Part shown: one piece after another, positions 16,383 to 25,202 of the stretch
How positions within the stretch are numbered: position 1 is the first letter of the stretch
Layout of the letters: each line of letters starts with the position of its first letter
Program-made: the position numbers and the translations under genes
DNA from: Pyrinomonadaceae bacterium
GTDB lineage: Bacteria > Acidobacteriota > Blastocatellia > Pyrinomonadales > Pyrinomonadaceae
DNA length: 64,000 bases
Assembly (NCBI GenBank): GCA_014534425.1
Contig: JACVRN010000015.1
Coordinates: 1 to 64,000 of the forward strand
Direction: 5' to 3'
The notes under the pieces: generated by a model
What the model saw: the letters and a program-made list of their open reading frames with translations, nothing else
Databases searched by the model: none
What the model was told of the DNA's origin: nothing

Positions 16383-18500
16383 ATGACAAATACCGATAAG
16401 CGGACTCCTCAAAGCGAGAAGAGCGGCGGCGAGACTTTAACGATTAAGCCGAATGACCCTGCGTCACTCATCAACCGTGAGTTGAGCCTGATTGAGTTCT
16501 TCCGACGCGTGCTTGAAGAGGCAGAGGACGAGACGCAGCCTTTGCTGGAGCGGCTCAAATTCCTTTCCATACTCTCATCCAACCTGGACGAGTTCTTCAT
16601 GATTCGCGTCTCCGGCCTGAAGGAGACATTCGAGGAAGGCGTGACGACGCGTTCGCCCGACGGCATGACGCCCGGCGAGCAGTTGAAGGAGATACGCGCG
16701 CGTTTAATTCCATTGCTTGTCGAGCAGACGCGCTGCCTCAAAGAGATTCTTCCCTTACTCCGAGACCAGGGCGTGATGGTCGCGCCCTTCGAGACGCTTA
16801 CAGAAGCGGAGCGGCAATCTCTCGAAAACTATTTCATGCGGAAGATTTTCCCCGTGCTCACGCCTCAGGCAGTAGACCTAGGCCACCCCTTCCCGTACAT
16901 CTCCGGCTTGAGCCTTAACCTGGGCCTGATGGTCGGCCCTGTCAGAGAGCACGGCATCACTCAATCGCTCACGGGCAAGCCCGACCCAAGATTCGCGCGC
17001 GTCAAATTGCCGCCGCTCGTCCCGCGACTGATTCCGGTCGAAGGCTCTAAGACAAAGTTTGTGCTGGTCGAAGAACTGGTGGCGGCCAACATAGGCGCGC
17101 TCTTTCCGAGAATGCATCCTGGCAAATGCTACACATTTCGCGTCACGCGCGACGCAGATGTAGAGGTCAGAGAAGACGAGGCCGTAGACCTCCTGCATGT
17201 CATGGAGCAGACCTTGAGAAAGCGTCACTTCGGCTCGCCCGTGCGGCTTGAGGCTTCAAGCGAGATGCCCGCAGAGATGGTCGAATATCTGGTTAGCGAA
17301 CTGGGCATCACGGCTGAAGACGTATACAGGATAGAAGGCCCACTGGACACCACGGGGTTGATGTCGCTTTACGGATTGGAGAGGCCGGAGTTGAAGGACA
17401 AGCCTTTTGAGGAGACGCTGCCTTCAGGACTGAAGAAGAAAGAGCCTATCTTCGACATCATAAGACGACAGGACGTGCTGCTGCATCATCCCTTTCATTC
17501 CTTCTCCTTCGTCACCAACTTCATAGAATCCGCCGCCCAAGACCCTGAAGTCGTAGCCATTAAGATATGCCTCTACCGCACGGGCAAGAACTCGCCCATC
17601 CCGCAATCGCTGATTGAAGCCAGCAAGAGCGGCAAACAAGTGACCGTGCTCATAGAACTCAAGGCGCGCTTTGACGAAGAGAACAACATAGAGTGGGCCA
17701 AGCAGTTGGAGGAGTTCGGCATTCACGTCGTCTACGGACTCGTGGGCTTAAAGACGCATTGCAAGCTGGCGCTCGTCATACGCAACGAAGGCGACGACCT
17801 GCGCCGCTACGTGCACATTGCGACCGGCAACTATAACCCCGTCACCTCTCGCTTCTACACAGACCTCAGCTTCTTCACAGCAGACGAAGAACTGGGAGCG
17901 GACGGCGCAGACCTCTTCAATTTTCTGACGGGCTTTTCAAGACAGAAAAAGTACAGGCAGTTGATGGTCGCGCCCGCCAACCTGCGCGACAATATTCTTC
18001 GTCTCATCAAGCGCGAAACCGAGCACGCACGCGCCGGCAAACCGGCGCGCATCATAGCCAAGTTCAATCGGCTGGCGGACACGGAAGTCATACGCGCTCT
18101 CTACGAAGCGTCGCGCGCGGGCGTCTCTATAGATTTGATTGTGCGCGGCGTCTGCATGCTCAGGCCAGGCGTCGAGGGCTTGTCCGAGAACATACGCGTC
18201 AGGAGCATAGTCGGGCGCTTTCTGGAGCACAGCCGCATCTTCTATTTTTCAAACGGCGGCGATGAAGAAGTCTACACGGGAAGCGCCGACTGGATGGCGC
18301 GCAACTTCGACCGGCGCGTCGAAGTCCTAGCGCCCGTCAAGGACGAGCGATTGAAGGCGCAGTTGAAAGAGATACTCGACATCTACCTTTCGGATAACGT
18401 GAAGGCGCGCAAGCTCCTGCCGGACGGCCATTACGAGCGAGTTAAGCCCGCGCCCTCCGAAAGAAGAATCAACAGTCAGACCTACTTCATAGGCAGCTAG
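16383..18500 (+). CDS. ppk1: polyphosphate kinase 1 (second copy)
   Basis: A second full-length PPK1, 705 residues. Key motifs are intact: NRELSLIEFFRRVLEEA at the N-terminus, HHPFHSFSF, HIATGNYNPVTSR with the phospho-accepting histidine, and FLEHSRIFYF. It shares the same domain order as the copy at 12996-15143 and is clearly its paralogue, but is diverged throughout, so it is not a recent duplication. A TAAAAT at 16372-16377 stands five bases before the ATG with no ribosome site, so a leaderless start is possible. It ends ten bases from the convergent aspartyl-protease gene. Why two copies are kept is unknown; division into synthesis under different conditions is one possibility. Confidence 0.95.
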   Translation: MTNTDKRTPQSEKSGGETLTIKPNDPASLINRELSLIEFFRRVLEEAEDETQPLLERLKFLSILSSNLDEFFMIRVSGLKETFEEGVTTRSPDGMTPGEQLKEIRARLIPLLVEQTRCLKEILPLLRDQGVMVAPFETLTEAERQSLENYFMRKIFPVLTPQAVDLGHPFPYISGLSLNLGLMVGPVREHGITQSLTGKPDPRFARVKLPPLVPRLIPVEGSKTKFVLVEELVAANIGALFPRMHPGKCYTFRVTRDADVEVREDEAVDLLHVMEQTLRKRHFGSPVRLEASSEMPAEMVEYLVSELGITAEDVYRIEGPLDTTGLMSLYGLERPELKDKPFEETLPSGLKKKEPIFDIIRRQDVLLHHPFHSFSFVTNFIESAAQDPEVVAIKICLYRTGKNSPIPQSLIEASKSGKQVTVLIELKARFDEENNIEWAKQLEEFGIHVVYGLVGLKTHCKLALVIRNEGDDLRRYVHIATGNYNPVTSRFYTDLSFFTADEELGADGADLFNFLTGFSRQKKYRQLMVAPANLRDNILRLIKRETEHARAGKPARIIAKFNRLADTEVIRALYEASRAGVSIDLIVRGVCMLRPGVEGLSENIRVRSIVGRFLEHSRIFYFSNGGDEEVYTGSADWMARNFDRRVEVLAPVKDERLKAQLKEILDIYLSDNVKARKLLPDGHYERVKPAPSERRINSQTYFIGS

Positions 18501-18510
18501 GCCGCGTCTC

Positions 18511-20067
18511 TCATCGCTTGGCGAATGCGATCCGCTTGTTCGGGTAATCGAAGATGATGCGGAACGCTTGCAGGATGCCCACGCCTATGTTGCCCGCCGT
18601 GTAGTTGTCTGCGAATGCGCCCTCGCCGGAGCCTGCGAAATCAACTTCCAGATTGTCGAACTTGAGACCTGCAAGCTCGAACCACGCGAGCTTGCCCCTG
18701 CGAGAAGTGCGCGAGCCGCCGACGCCCGCCGAATTGCTCTCGCTCGTCTCGCGGCCCGCGAGAAGCTTAAAGCGCTCGACGGTCGGCGCGTGTATGGAGA
18801 GAGTCATGTAAGAGCCTGTGTCCAGCACGAACAGCCCCTCGCGGTCGCCTTCAAAGCGTGCGCGCACGCCCGGCAGCCGCCCACTGAAGAACAACTCCCG
18901 CCACGTAGCGCCCTCCAGCCTGTAGCTCGCTGGCTCATAAATGGCGACCGACTCGGCGGCAATGTCTATCTCCACAACCGCACGCGCGAAGAGGTCTCGG
19001 CCACAGATGCCGCCTATGGGAAGGCCCAAGCTGTCGGAAATGAATCCGAGGTTGGCCTCAAGGTAACGCGTGCCGGTCATCGTCAGCCTTCCGAGCGTGA
19101 AAGTCTCGCCCTGCCGGTAGCGCATTTTCTGCATGCCGAACGCGCCGACGGCTGCCGTCTCGCCGAGCGCGGGCATCCCCAAACGGTCAGCGACCTTCGG
19201 ATCAATCACCATCGCCGCCGCCCCTGTATCGAGTATGAACCATCCCACGTCTTTGCCGTTGACGAGCGGATGCACGAGCATATGGCCCGACTCTGTGCGC
19301 CGCACCTCCACGCGCGCAGGCAGCGCTTTGTTCCAGCGAGCGTCAGCCGGTTTCGTGGTGACAGGCTCGAACGGCTTGCGCGCTGCGGCGGTAGCAGGAA
19401 CGGCCACGAGCGAGTGAATCTCAAAAAAGCTCCTCACGCCGCGCGACGAGCGCGCGAGCCTGTGCGGGAAGCGGAAGCCCAACACCTCTTTGTAGTCGCT
19501 GAGTTCTATGACTTCTTCGCCGCCGAACGAAAGGCGCTTGACGCTTTTGGGAAGCCACGTCGCGCGATCTACGAACAGAGTCGCCTCAAGCAAACCGCCT
19601 TTGAGCGCGAGTTTGAGCGCAACCTGCTTGTCGTCGGTTTTCGCTGCGTCGAGCGAGACGGCGAACGGCCCGTTCTCGGCCAGCCAACGCGCGGAATGAA
19701 TCCAGGCGTAGAACTGCTCGGCCTCCATGTCCTGAAGCTCAAGCGTACGCGGCATCCCCGAAGAGTCCACTTCCCAAGTGGTCGCGCCGTTGAAGCCGCT
19801 TGTGCGCCCCAGAGGCCCGTCTATCTCTGAGCGGAATCGTCCATCGGGCGTGAACATGAAGGTGAACTTCGAGTCCATGCCGTGAAAACGTGCCGTGCCT
19901 TGTGCGACGACTCCGTTCTCCTGGCTTCGTAGTCGCTCGTAACCGACCGCCGCGCGTACACGAGAGAGCGCCTGCGCGGCTGACGTTACATCCTGAGCCG
20001 CAGCCTGCCCTACCGACAAGAAGAGCAAGCATGCTAGCAGAAAGAATTGTTTCATTCTTATCTTCAT
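18511..20067 (-). CDS. secreted protein with two aspartyl-protease (retropepsin-like) domains
   Basis: A 518-residue exported protein. The frame is open much further upstream, but the ATG at 20067 (MKIRMKQFFLLACLL) begins a clean signal peptide ending near AAAQ at about residue 25 and has AAGGAA before it. Residues about 30-225 look like a LolA/outer-membrane-lipoprotein-carrier type beta domain. Two pepsin-like half-domains follow with FILDTGAAA (aspartate at 280) and FVLDTGSYM (aspartate at 416), each with a downstream hydrophobic-glycine strand. Such proteins occur widely in Acidobacteriota as predicted periplasmic or surface proteases. It lies 14 bases after the remnant of the ADOP permease and was probably the third gene of that PadR-led operon. 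Confidence 0.85.
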   Translation of the reverse strand: MKIRMKQFFLLACLLFLSVGQAAAQDVTSAAQALSRVRAAVGYERLRSQENGVVAQGTARFHGMDSKFTFMFTPDGRFRSEIDGPLGRTSGFNGATTWEVDSSGMPRTLELQDMEAEQFYAWIHSARWLAENGPFAVSLDAAKTDDKQVALKLALKGGLLEATLFVDRATWLPKSVKRLSFGGEEVIELSDYKEVLGFRFPHRLARSSRGVRSFFEIHSLVAVPATAAARKPFEPVTTKPADARWNKALPARVEVRRTESGHMLVHPLVNGKDVGWFILDTGAAAMVIDPKVADRLGMPALGETAAVGAFGMQKMRYRQGETFTLGRLTMTGTRYLEANLGFISDSLGLPIGGICGRDLFARAVVEIDIAAESVAIYEPASYRLEGATWRELFFSGRLPGVRARFEGDREGLFVLDTGSYMTLSIHAPTVERFKLLAGRETSESNSAGVGGSRTSRRGKLAWFELAGLKFDNLEVDFAGSGEGAFADNYTAGNIGVGILQAFRIIFDYPNKRIAFAKR

Positions 20068-20081
20068 TGATAGTGATTTCC

Positions 20082-21279
20082 TTATTCGTAGCGTAGTGCA
20101 ATCAAGGGATCGACTTTGACAGCCCTTCGCGCGGGGATGTAGCAGGCAACGAGCGCCACGACAAAGAGCAACGCGGCGACGACAGCGAAGGTGGCCGCGT
20201 CCGTAGCGCTCACGCCGAAGAGAAGCCCGGACATCAATCGCGTCAGCGCGAGCGCGAGCGCAAGACCAATCAACACTCCTGCGAGCGCAGCCGCGCTCCG
20301 CGCCCCGCTTGCACGTCCGGGTACTGCTTTTCAAGCCTGGCCGCGATGGCGCTCATCTGCTCTCCGGCCTGCTCAATTGTCACGCCCCGCTTTAGTCTTC
20401 CTATGACGAAGTAATCGCGGCTGCCGCGCGCGGTCTTCTCGCCTTCGGGGAAAACGAGCGGTGCCCAGACCTGCGCGTGCGAGAGCGTTGAAAGCGAAGC
20501 GGGCATCACGCCTATGATTGTGTACTTCTGCCCGTTGAGCGGGACGGTCTTGTCTATGATGGCGGGGCTAGCGCCGAAGCTCTTGCGCCAGAGAGCATCG
20601 CTTACGACTACGACCGAATCCTTTCCCGCTTCGTCCTCGCCCTTCGCAAACGTGCGGCCCATCTCCGGCTTGACACCCAGCACGTCGAAATAATTGGCCT
20701 CAACTCTCAAGCCGGAAAGGCGCTGCGGCTCGTCGCCCGCCTGCAAGTTGAAAGCGTCGTCGGCGTACGCGGCTATCCCTCGAAGACTGTGTTCTGCTCC
20801 TGCCAGTCGCGCAGGTTAGGAACCAACAGCGCCGTCTCGCCCGAAGGCTTATAGGTCTCGTAGAGCTTGACCAGGCGGTCAGGCTCCGGGAATGGAAGAG
20901 GCCGCAGCAGCACCGCGTTGATAACGGAGAAGAGAGCAGTGTTGGCGCCTATGCCAAGGCTGAGCGTGACGACGGCTATGAGGGTGAAGCCGGGCTGACG
21001 GCGCAGGCCACGCGCGCCGTAGCGAAGGTCTTGCAGGAAATCTTCCAGCACGGGCAGGCCGCGTCGCCTGCGCCACTCTTCCTGCGTCTGCGCTACGCCG
21101 CCCAGTTTGATGAGCGCCTGACGGCGCGCCTCCGCCGCGCTCATTCCTGCGCGCACGTTGTCGTCAACGTGCATCTGTATGTGGCTTTCCAGTTCTTCCG
21201 CCAACTCACGTTCACGTCTCTCGCGTCCGAAGATGCTGGCGAGGCGCACCACAAGAGCGCGCAGTTGTCCGGCGCGCAT
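20082..21279 (-). pseudogene. ADOP-family (MacB-like) ABC permease, decayed
   Basis: Three pieces in different frames make up one broken gene. From the ATG at 21279 to about 20776 there is an intact N-terminus with an ADOP-type cytoplasmic helix region ([18 protein letters not shown]) and the first membrane segment ([21 protein letters not shown]). At about 20776 one base is missing; the frame then continues with a MacB periplasmic domain (VVVSDALWRKSFG) to about 20300. There it joins directly to the last 65 residues of the family, [14 protein letters not shown] through [10 protein letters not shown]. About 400 residues, holding membrane segments and the second MacB domain, are absent. Intact members have about 800 residues. 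It overlaps the PadR gene by one base (TGATG), which is the usual ADOP arrangement. Confidence 0.85.
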
Positions 21280-21620
21280 CAAGACTCCTCTACCGTGTCG
21301 AAGAAGCGAGCCAGGATGGCGGTCGTGCGCTCCCACTCGCGCGTCTCTTCGGCTAGCTGTTTGCGGCCCGCGCGCGTCAGTTTGTAATACTTGGCCTTGC
21401 GGTTGTTGTCCGAGACGCCCCACTCGGACGAGACGTAACCTTCCTGCTCCAGCTTGAGCAGCGCAGGATAGAGCGTGCCGTAGTTGATAGAGAGCAGGTC
21501 GCCACTGGTCTGCTCAATACGCCGCGCTATTCCGTAGCCGTGAAGCGGCCCCATGGCCTCCAGCGTCTTCAGCACCATCAGGGCCAGTGTGCCCTGCCAA
21601 ATCTCCGTCTTGTCATTCAT
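21279..21620 (-). CDS. PadR family transcriptional regulator
   Basis: A 113-residue winged-helix regulator of the PadR family: [20 protein letters not shown] opens the domain, [17 protein letters not shown] is the recognition region, and [13 protein letters not shown] the wing. The ATG at 21620 has AGGAGG eight bases upstream and is preferred over a TTG one codon earlier. PadR proteins next to ADOP permeases usually repress their own operon. The ATG of the permease overlaps the TGA of this gene. A short dyad (AGTGT-N3-ACACT) lies about 30 bases before the start and could be its operator. The regulator itself looks intact although its neighbour is broken. Confidence 0.92.
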   Translation of the reverse strand: MNDKTEIWQGTLALMVLKTLEAMGPLHGYGIARRIEQTSGDLLSINYGTLYPALLKLEQEGYVSSEWGVSDNNRKAKYYKLTRAGRKQLAEETREWERTTAILARFFDTVEES

Positions 21621-21650
21621 CAAGATAGCCTCCTATGGGTAAGGTATAGG

Positions 21651-21663
21651 AGTGTCTCACACT
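21651..21663. promoter_or_regulatory. candidate PadR operator
   Basis: A perfect short dyad AGTGT-CTC-ACACT lies 31 bases upstream of the PadR ATG. Known PadR boxes are longer dyads of the ATGT-N8-ACAT type, so the match is suggestive only. Position in the promoter region of an expected autoregulated operon is the main support. Confidence 0.3.
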
Positions 21664-21700
21664 TCATATGGCAAAGCAATAGGAGTGGAGATTAAATTAA

Positions 21701-21722
21701 AGGAAGATTCAAACAGGATGGA
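21701..21722. repeat. half copy of the ACAGGATRGACAGGAT repeat family
   Basis: AGGAAGATTCAAACAGGATGGA matches the outer flank and first arm of the palindromic repeats at 27695, 30399, 32399 and 59112, but no return arm follows. It looks like a decayed or solo half element. The surrounding stretch, 21723-22021, holds no gene that I can support. Confidence 0.55.
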
Positions 21723-22021
21723 GTTGTCGTCAATTAAAACTCGCGGACAGCGACTTTCTGCGGCATAATATAGGAACCGGCGACGGCATCCCGTTTCTAC
21801 CGATCAGCGTCACGGCGGGCAGGCCACGAATGTAACCAGGAGCTTCAAAGCGCTCTCTCCCGCGCAGAAGAACCAGTTAATCGCTTTCCTGAATTCGCTC
21901 TGACAACCAGGAGCCGGGACACGCGCCCTCAGAGGACATCCACACCAGCCGCGCCGTATGAGTCTCTGAGGATGCGCGTCCCGATGACAAATTCGACCCG
22001 TACCAGAAAGAGGTATTGATA

Positions 22022-23590
22022 ATGAGTAAAAGAGAGATTCCCCCACTTACTTTCAAGCTCACTAAAATTCTATTCCTGTGCGCTGCCTTGAGCGTAGGCA
22101 TGGTCTCTTCGGCCCTTTCGCAGGAAGGCACGCGTAACGGGAGTGAATCCTGGGGTAAGCTTTATGGGCCAGCGCCGCAGGCTCAGCTTCAATCAAGACG
22201 TACGACGGGCAGAGGCGCGGGCACCTTGGCGCGGCTTTTGTACTGGAATGAGATTGCGATTAACGCCTCGGGGCTTGACCATACGCCCGTGGCAGTCGGC
22301 GACACGCGCGTCTTCGGCGAGCAACTAGGCCCTGGCCGCGCGAGCCGCGCGATGGCTCTAGTTCACATAGCCGTCTTCGATGCGGTCAACGCTATCGCTG
22401 GCGGATACCGCAGCTACACGGGTATCAGTCCTGTGCGCGCAAGCACCAGCATGGATGCTGCCATAGCGCAGGCGGCGCACGACACGCTGGTTGCGCTCTA
22501 TCCTTCGCAGGCCGCGAGCTTCGACCAGCTTCTCGCGGAAGACCTGGAGCAGATACCCCTAGGCCGCGCCAGGGCTGACGGCATAGCTTTAGGTCAGCAG
22601 GCTGCGGCAGCCATACTCGCAATGCGCGGCGACGACCACTCGCAGCATGCGGAGCCTAAGGTCGGCATTGATTTCATCACCAGCAACGACGCGGGCAAGT
22701 GGCGTCAGGATCCAATCAGCCTGATTCCGCTCGCGCTCGGCGCGCACTGGGGAGAGGTGACGCCCTTTGTCATGCAATCCACTTCACAGTTCCGCGTGCC
22801 GCCCCCGCCCGCGATGGACAGCCCCGAATACGCGATAGCCTTTAATGAAGTAAAGCGCCTGGGCGGTGACGGCATCACCACGCCGACGGAGCGCACGCCG
22901 GAGCAGACGGAGATAGGCATCTTCTGGGCCTATGACGGAACGCCTTCGCTCTGCGCGCCGCCGCGCCTGTACAACCAGATAACGGTTCACATAGCGCAAC
23001 AAAGAGGAACGAACGTCGTAGACCTTGCGCGGCTTCTGGCGCTGGTCAATACGGCTATGGCGGACGCGGGCACTGCAAGCTGGGAGTCCAAGTTCTATTA
23101 CCAGTTCTGGCGTCCCATCACAGGAATACGAGAGGCGGATTTCGGAACAGGGCCTATGGGCGCAGGCGACGGCAACGCGGATACTGTCGGAGACCCGACT
23201 TTCACGCCGCTAGGCGCACCCGCAAACAACCTGACGGGGCCGAACTTTACGCCGCCCTTCCCGGCTTATCCTTCAGGGCACGCGGTCTTCGGCGGCGCGC
23301 TTTTCCAGACGCTGCGGAAGTTTTACGGCACAGACAAAATCGCTTTCACCTTCGTGTCGGACGAGTTCAACGGCACGACCGTGGCTAGTGACGGGAGCGT
23401 GCGCCCGCTCATAGCGCGCAGCTTCAAGACTCTCTCGCAGGCCGAAGAAGAGAACGGCCAGAGCCGAATCTACCTAGGCATACACTGGTCTTTCGACAAG
23501 ACGGAGGGAATCAAGCAGGGCAGGCGCGTGGCCGATTACGTTTTCGAGACGGCGTTCACGCCCCTGCGCGGGAAGTCCGGTAATAAATGA
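22022..23590 (+). CDS. exported vanadium-haloperoxidase/PAP2 superfamily protein
   Basis: A protein of 522 residues. The ATG at 22022 has AGAGG upstream and is taken over the earlier in-frame TTG. Residues about 10-35 form a signal peptide ending in SALSQ. The body is the alpha-helical PAP2/vanadium-dependent haloperoxidase fold. Active-site elements are FPAYPSGHA near residue 415 (the P-S-G-H motif with the catalytic histidine) and LGIHW near 488 (the vanadate- or phosphate-binding histidine), with FYQFWRPITGIREAD in between. Relatives act as secreted haloperoxidases or as acid phosphatases; the sequence does not decide. It stands alone between a decayed operon and a strong hairpin at 23625. 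Confidence 0.85.
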   Translation: MSKREIPPLTFKLTKILFLCAALSVGMVSSALSQEGTRNGSESWGKLYGPAPQAQLQSRRTTGRGAGTLARLLYWNEIAINASGLDHTPVAVGDTRVFGEQLGPGRASRAMALVHIAVFDAVNAIAGGYRSYTGISPVRASTSMDAAIAQAAHDTLVALYPSQAASFDQLLAEDLEQIPLGRARADGIALGQQAAAAILAMRGDDHSQHAEPKVGIDFITSNDAGKWRQDPISLIPLALGAHWGEVTPFVMQSTSQFRVPPPPAMDSPEYAIAFNEVKRLGGDGITTPTERTPEQTEIGIFWAYDGTPSLCAPPRLYNQITVHIAQQRGTNVVDLARLLALVNTAMADAGTASWESKFYYQFWRPITGIREADFGTGPMGAGDGNADTVGDPTFTPLGAPANNLTGPNFTPPFPAYPSGHAVFGGALFQTLRKFYGTDKIAFTFVSDEFNGTTVASDGSVRPLIARSFKTLSQAEEENGQSRIYLGIHWSFDKTEGIKQGRRVADYVFETAFTPLRGKSGNK

Positions 23591-23624
23591 TTAAAACTTC
23601 TCCCCGTAGATGACCAGGGAGCTT

Positions 23625-23699
23625 GAAGGCGTAGAGACTGCAAAAGGGTGAGGGCTGCTACCTACTCAGCCCTTACCCTTTTGCAGTCTCTACGCCTTC
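23625..23699. repeat. 33-base inverted repeat, terminator-like or mobile palindrome
   Basis: Arms 23625-23657 and 23667-23699 are reverse complements over 33 bases with a single mismatch, separated by a 9-base loop. The stem begins with GAAGGCGTAGAGACTGC. It lies 35 bases after the haloperoxidase stop and 100 bases before the VWA start. There is no U-run after the stem, so it is not a textbook terminator. The near-perfect arms suggest either a recently inserted palindromic element or a strong transcript-end hairpin. Confidence 0.8.
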
Positions 23700-23798
23700 G
23701 TCATCTTCCGCCTCATGGCAACCAACCGGCAGCAGAAAACGTCAACTCTGGACAGGCTTGCACTTGAAAGAACCATCGCAAGGCCGGAAAGAGGTTGT

Positions 23799-25043
23799 AT
23801 GAGTTACTTCAAGGCGGAGGCCGGGCGCGCCGCCGAAATTATAAATAAGAAGCTGTTGAAGCCGTCGGCATTAGTTGTACTGCTCATGCTTATGTTTCTC
23901 CCGGGAACGCTGCAAGCCCAGTCCGGCAAAGCTCGCGGCAACACAGGCACGGGCAGCACTGGCATCAGTCGAGGGAACCAGACGGACGGCGCAGACGAAG
24001 GCGCATCCACGGGCAACACGAACGGTCAGGGAGAAGTGGTCGAAGGCGATGTCATACGCGTGAACACTACGCTCGTGACCATCCCTGTGACGGTCAAGGA
24101 TAGAAACGGCAGGTATCTACCAGACCTCGGCAAGGATGACTTTCACATCTTTGAAGACGGAGTGGAGCAGAGAATCGCCTATTTCGCCACCGTAGACCAG
24201 CCGTTCACGGTCGCCCTGGTCATAGACACCAGCAACTCTACCAACTTTAAACTCGAAGATATACAGAACGCCGCGATTGCTTTCGTCAACCAGTTGAAGC
24301 CGGAAGACCGCGTGATGGTCGTCTCCTTTGACGACAGCATAAGGTTTCTGACAGAGCCTACGAGCGACCGCGAGGCGCTGGTTCGCGCCATACGCCGCAC
24401 GCGCAACGGCGGCGACACACGCCTCTATGATGCCGTAGACCAGGTGCTCAGAGAGCGCCTCAAAAAGATAGAAGGGCGCAAGGCAATGGTGCTCTTTACG
24501 GACGGCGTTGATACCAGCAGCCGCAGGGCCACGTACGAAGGCACTCTGCGATTGGCAGAAGAGCAGGACGCGCTCTGTTATCCCGTGGCGTACTCGACGG
24601 AGAATCCTTTAGGCTCAATCGGCAGCCAGCCGCGCCTGCCTCTTCCCGGCGGTCGCGGCGGAATAATCATAAGCTCGCCTTACCCGCGCATACCCGTGCC
24701 CGGAACCGGAGGCGGCGGGTCAAACAACGAAGAATATCGCCTCGCACGCGCTTACCTGCTGGAGCTAGCGCAGAGAAGCGGCGGGCGATTCTACAACGGC
24801 GACACCCTGATGGGCATTTCCCAGGCTTTCGAGCAGGTGGCCGAAGAGCTTAGACGCCAGTACAGCATCGGCTATTACCCTAAGACTGCGGGAGCCATAG
24901 GGCAGCGTCGGCAGATTAAAGTCCGCGTCAACCAGCCCAATCTGGTAGTGACCGCGCGCGACAGCTACATCTTTTCTCAGGCTAAAACGACAGCGCCTGA
25001 GACTGGAAAAAACCCGTCAAATCCCTTCACGAAAGGAAACTGA
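23799..25043 (+). CDS. exported VWA-domain protein
   Basis: With the ATG at 23799 the protein has 414 residues. That start is chosen because AAAGAGG lies four bases before it; an upstream ATG at 23715 would add 28 unlikely residues right after the hairpin. A hydrophobic signal segment (SALVVLLMLMFLPG) ends near AQS. After a Gly/Thr-rich spacer, a von Willebrand factor A domain carries the MIDAS motif DTSNST and the later LFTDGVD. The sequence type (VTVKDRNGRYLPDLGKDDF, then a C-terminal YSIGYYPKT) is the VWFA-related family common in Acidobacteriota. Function is unknown; metal-dependent protein binding in the periplasm or at the surface is expected. Confidence 0.87.
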   Translation: MSYFKAEAGRAAEIINKKLLKPSALVVLLMLMFLPGTLQAQSGKARGNTGTGSTGISRGNQTDGADEGASTGNTNGQGEVVEGDVIRVNTTLVTIPVTVKDRNGRYLPDLGKDDFHIFEDGVEQRIAYFATVDQPFTVALVIDTSNSTNFKLEDIQNAAIAFVNQLKPEDRVMVVSFDDSIRFLTEPTSDREALVRAIRRTRNGGDTRLYDAVDQVLRERLKKIEGRKAMVLFTDGVDTSSRRATYEGTLRLAEEQDALCYPVAYSTENPLGSIGSQPRLPLPGGRGGIIISSPYPRIPVPGTGGGGSNNEEYRLARAYLLELAQRSGGRFYNGDTLMGISQAFEQVAEELRRQYSIGYYPKTAGAIGQRRQIKVRVNQPNLVVTARDSYIFSQAKTTAPETGKNPSNPFTKGN

Positions 25044-25045
25044 TG

Positions 25046-25078
25046 CTGTAGGGGCAGGGCTTGTCCCTGCCCCTACAG
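25046..25078. terminator. hairpin, probable terminator / dispersed GTAGGGGCAGGG repeat
   Basis: CTGTAGGGGCAGGG and its exact complement form 14-base arms around a 5-base loop, starting two bases after the VWA stop and followed by TTATTATTT. Stem strength and the T-rich run suit an intrinsic terminator. Palindromes of the GTAGGGGC...GCCCCTAC type are also common as dispersed repeats in several bacterial phyla, so it may be a captured repeat. Confidence 0.65.
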
Positions 25079-25202
25079 TTATTATTTAGCATCTATTTTT
25101 CTCTCACGCGCATCGAACGGTTCGTTCCCCCTTCTTCATCCAATCTGCCCGCAGCCGCCTCAACGCCATAAGCTGCTCTCTTTGTTTTGCGAGGAATAAC
25201 CG

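Noticed and set aside
18568-19830. A 420-codon open frame on the plus strand across the aspartyl-protease gene
   Set aside because: It lies wholly antisense to a gene with a signal peptide and two DTG motifs, and its product is a Arg/His/Glu-rich sequence with no recognisable domain, as expected for the mirror frame of a GC-rich gene.
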